The notes below the pieces were generated by a model. That model worked only from the letters and a program-made list of their open reading frames with translations, ran no database searches and was not told where the DNA came from. A program made the translations under genes and the position numbers. From CAILZL01 sp050181835 (GTDB lineage: Bacteria; Pseudomonadota; Gammaproteobacteria; Steroidobacterales; Steroidobacteraceae): a stretch of DNA of 64,000 nucleotides. Below are positions 63,118 through 64,000 of the stretch, in pieces. Numbering within the stretch: position 1 is the first letter of the stretch; each line of letters opens with the position of its first letter. The stretch spans positions 1-64,000 of the forward strand of contig JBFXCU010000008.1 of NCBI GenBank assembly GCA_050181835.1, given 5' to 3'.

Positions 63118-63996
63118 ATGTTCATGTTGTCATCTCAGTTCGAAAAATCAGTGCCTTCCGCTAACCTTGCTGTGCAGTTGGGTGATCAGGAATTCGATTT
63201 CATCCGTACCGTTGTAGAGAAGAACGCCGGGATTGTTCTCAATAGCACCAAGCGGCAGTTGGTACAGGGGAGGTTGGCGCGACGGATTCGAGATCTAGGG
63301 TTGCAATCATTTGGCGAATATTGTGAATTAGTGCGCAATGGTGGCCCGGAAGAACTGATCGAACTAATTAATTCGATTACCACCAATGTCACGGCATTTT
63401 TCCGTGAAAGTCACCATTTTGATGTTTTGAAAACATTGATGCTGCCAGAGTCAATTATTCGCAATGAGAAGACGCGCCGCTTGCGAATCTGGTCAGCCGG
63501 CTGCTCAAGTGGCGAAGAGCCTTATTCGATAGCGATGACTGCCGCCGATTTCATGGCCAAATTGCGCGATTGGGACTTCAAGATTCTTGCCACTGACATT
63601 GACAGCGAGATACTCGAGACAGCAGCACAGGGCATTTATTCGGCAGATCGTTCCCGAGGCCTTTCCGCCGAACGTCAGCAACGTTTCTTCAGTATGGGTA
63701 CGGGTGAGTATGCCGGTCAGGTACGTGTCAAGCCGGCACTACAAGCGATGATTGCTTTTCGTACTCTCAACTTGATGCATAAATGGCCGATGCAGGGACC
63801 ATTCGATGTGATCTTCTGTCGTAATGTGATGATTTACTTTGATCAATCAACTAGAGAAAAATTGCTGGAAAGGTATGCCCAGTTGTTGGCTGATGGTGGA
63901 TATTTGTGTTTGGGGCATTCTGAATCTATTCAGATGCAGTGCACACAGTTCAAGCTGGTTGGTAACACTATTTACAGAAAATTAGAGACTAATTAG
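63118..63996 (+). CDS. cheR: Chemoreceptor methyltransferase CheR
   Basis: SAM-dependent glutamate methyltransferase, 292 residues. The N-terminal helical domain has GRLARRIRDLGLQSFGEYCE and ELINSITTNVTAFFRESHHF; the SAM site is RIWSAGCSSGEEPYSIAMT; DVIFCRNVMIYFDQSTREKL and LADGGYLCLGHSES are the usual late motifs. The stop codon lies four bases before the window end, so the gene is complete. The expected neighbours cheD and cheB would lie beyond the window. Confidence 0.97.
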   Translation: MFMLSSQFEKSVPSANLAVQLGDQEFDFIRTVVEKNAGIVLNSTKRQLVQGRLARRIRDLGLQSFGEYCELVRNGGPEELIELINSITTNVTAFFRESHHFDVLKTLMLPESIIRNEKTRRLRIWSAGCSSGEEPYSIAMTAADFMAKLRDWDFKILATDIDSEILETAAQGIYSADRSRGLSAERQQRFFSMGTGEYAGQVRVKPALQAMIAFRTLNLMHKWPMQGPFDVIFCRNVMIYFDQSTREKLLERYAQLLADGGYLCLGHSESIQMQCTQFKLVGNTIYRKLETN

Positions 63997-64000
63997 TGTC

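Overview
The window comes from a motile, polarly flagellated proteobacterium, most likely a betaproteobacterium of the Nitrosomonadales/Gallionellaceae kind, with a gammaproteobacterium as the alternative. The grounds are sigma-54/sigma-28 control of the flagellum with a FleQ/FlrA-type master regulator and no flhDC, a two-domain FlgJ, FlhF/FlhG, a MotC/MotD-type stator pair, the DUF2802 protein, the FliK-like/FlhB-tail pair, and an RND efflux operon with a DUF3240 member. The assignment is inference; a 23S rRNA placement would settle it. Base composition looks close to 50 percent GC throughout, and no insertion sequence, prophage or CRISPR array was seen.

Layout. 1-2160: the 3' two thirds of a 23S rRNA gene, a 5S rRNA gene and a strong terminator. 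2264-6175: an ammonium transporter, then an iron uptake operon (feoA, feoB, small membrane protein) behind a Fur-box-like site. 6166-7838 (minus): flgN, flgM and flgA. 8146-23776 (plus): flgBCDEFGHIJ, flgKL, fliC, flaG, fliD, fliS, a fliT-like gene and an atypical PilZ-like gene. 24173-34012: two sigma-54 activators (FleQ/FlrA-like, and an FlrC-like protein without a receiver domain), then fliEFGHIJK. 34190-42155: a metal RND efflux operon (minus strand) with a divergent two-component system; this block separates fliK from fliL. 42387-54001: fliLMNOPQR, flhB, flhA, flhF, flhG, fliA, cheY, cheZ. 54163-56412: motA, motB and a DUF2802 gene. 56474-58017 (minus): an FlhB C-terminal-domain protein and a FliK-like protein. 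58198-63996: STAS protein, cheA, a chemoreceptor, cheW and cheR.

How it works together. The promoters form a readable hierarchy. Four sigma-54 promoters of one type (GGCATG-N4-TTGCT) sit before flgA, flgB, the flrC-like gene and fliL, i.e. before rod/hook, export and basal-body genes. Five sigma-28 promoters (TAAAGTTT-N11-GCCGATAA type) sit before flgM, flgK, fliC, fliS and the STAS-cheA operon, i.e. before late filament, chaperone and chemotaxis genes. FliA and its anti-sigma factor FlgM are both encoded here. An almost identical 15-bp inverted repeat lies upstream of the flgA/flgB promoters and of the flrC-like promoter; I propose it as the binding site of the master activator. Several start codons were moved from the longest open frame because the promoter or ribosome binding site demands it (flgA, flgB, the flrC-like gene, fliM, fliN, fliR, cheZ).

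Most of the window is a well-preserved version of a known system. The points that deserve follow-up are regulatory: the shared inverted repeat, the receiver-less FlrC without a partner kinase, the palindrome at its predicted transcription start, the metal-efflux block inside the flagellar cluster with an 11-bp-period direct repeat in its control region, and the PilZ-like protein at the end of the filament gene block.
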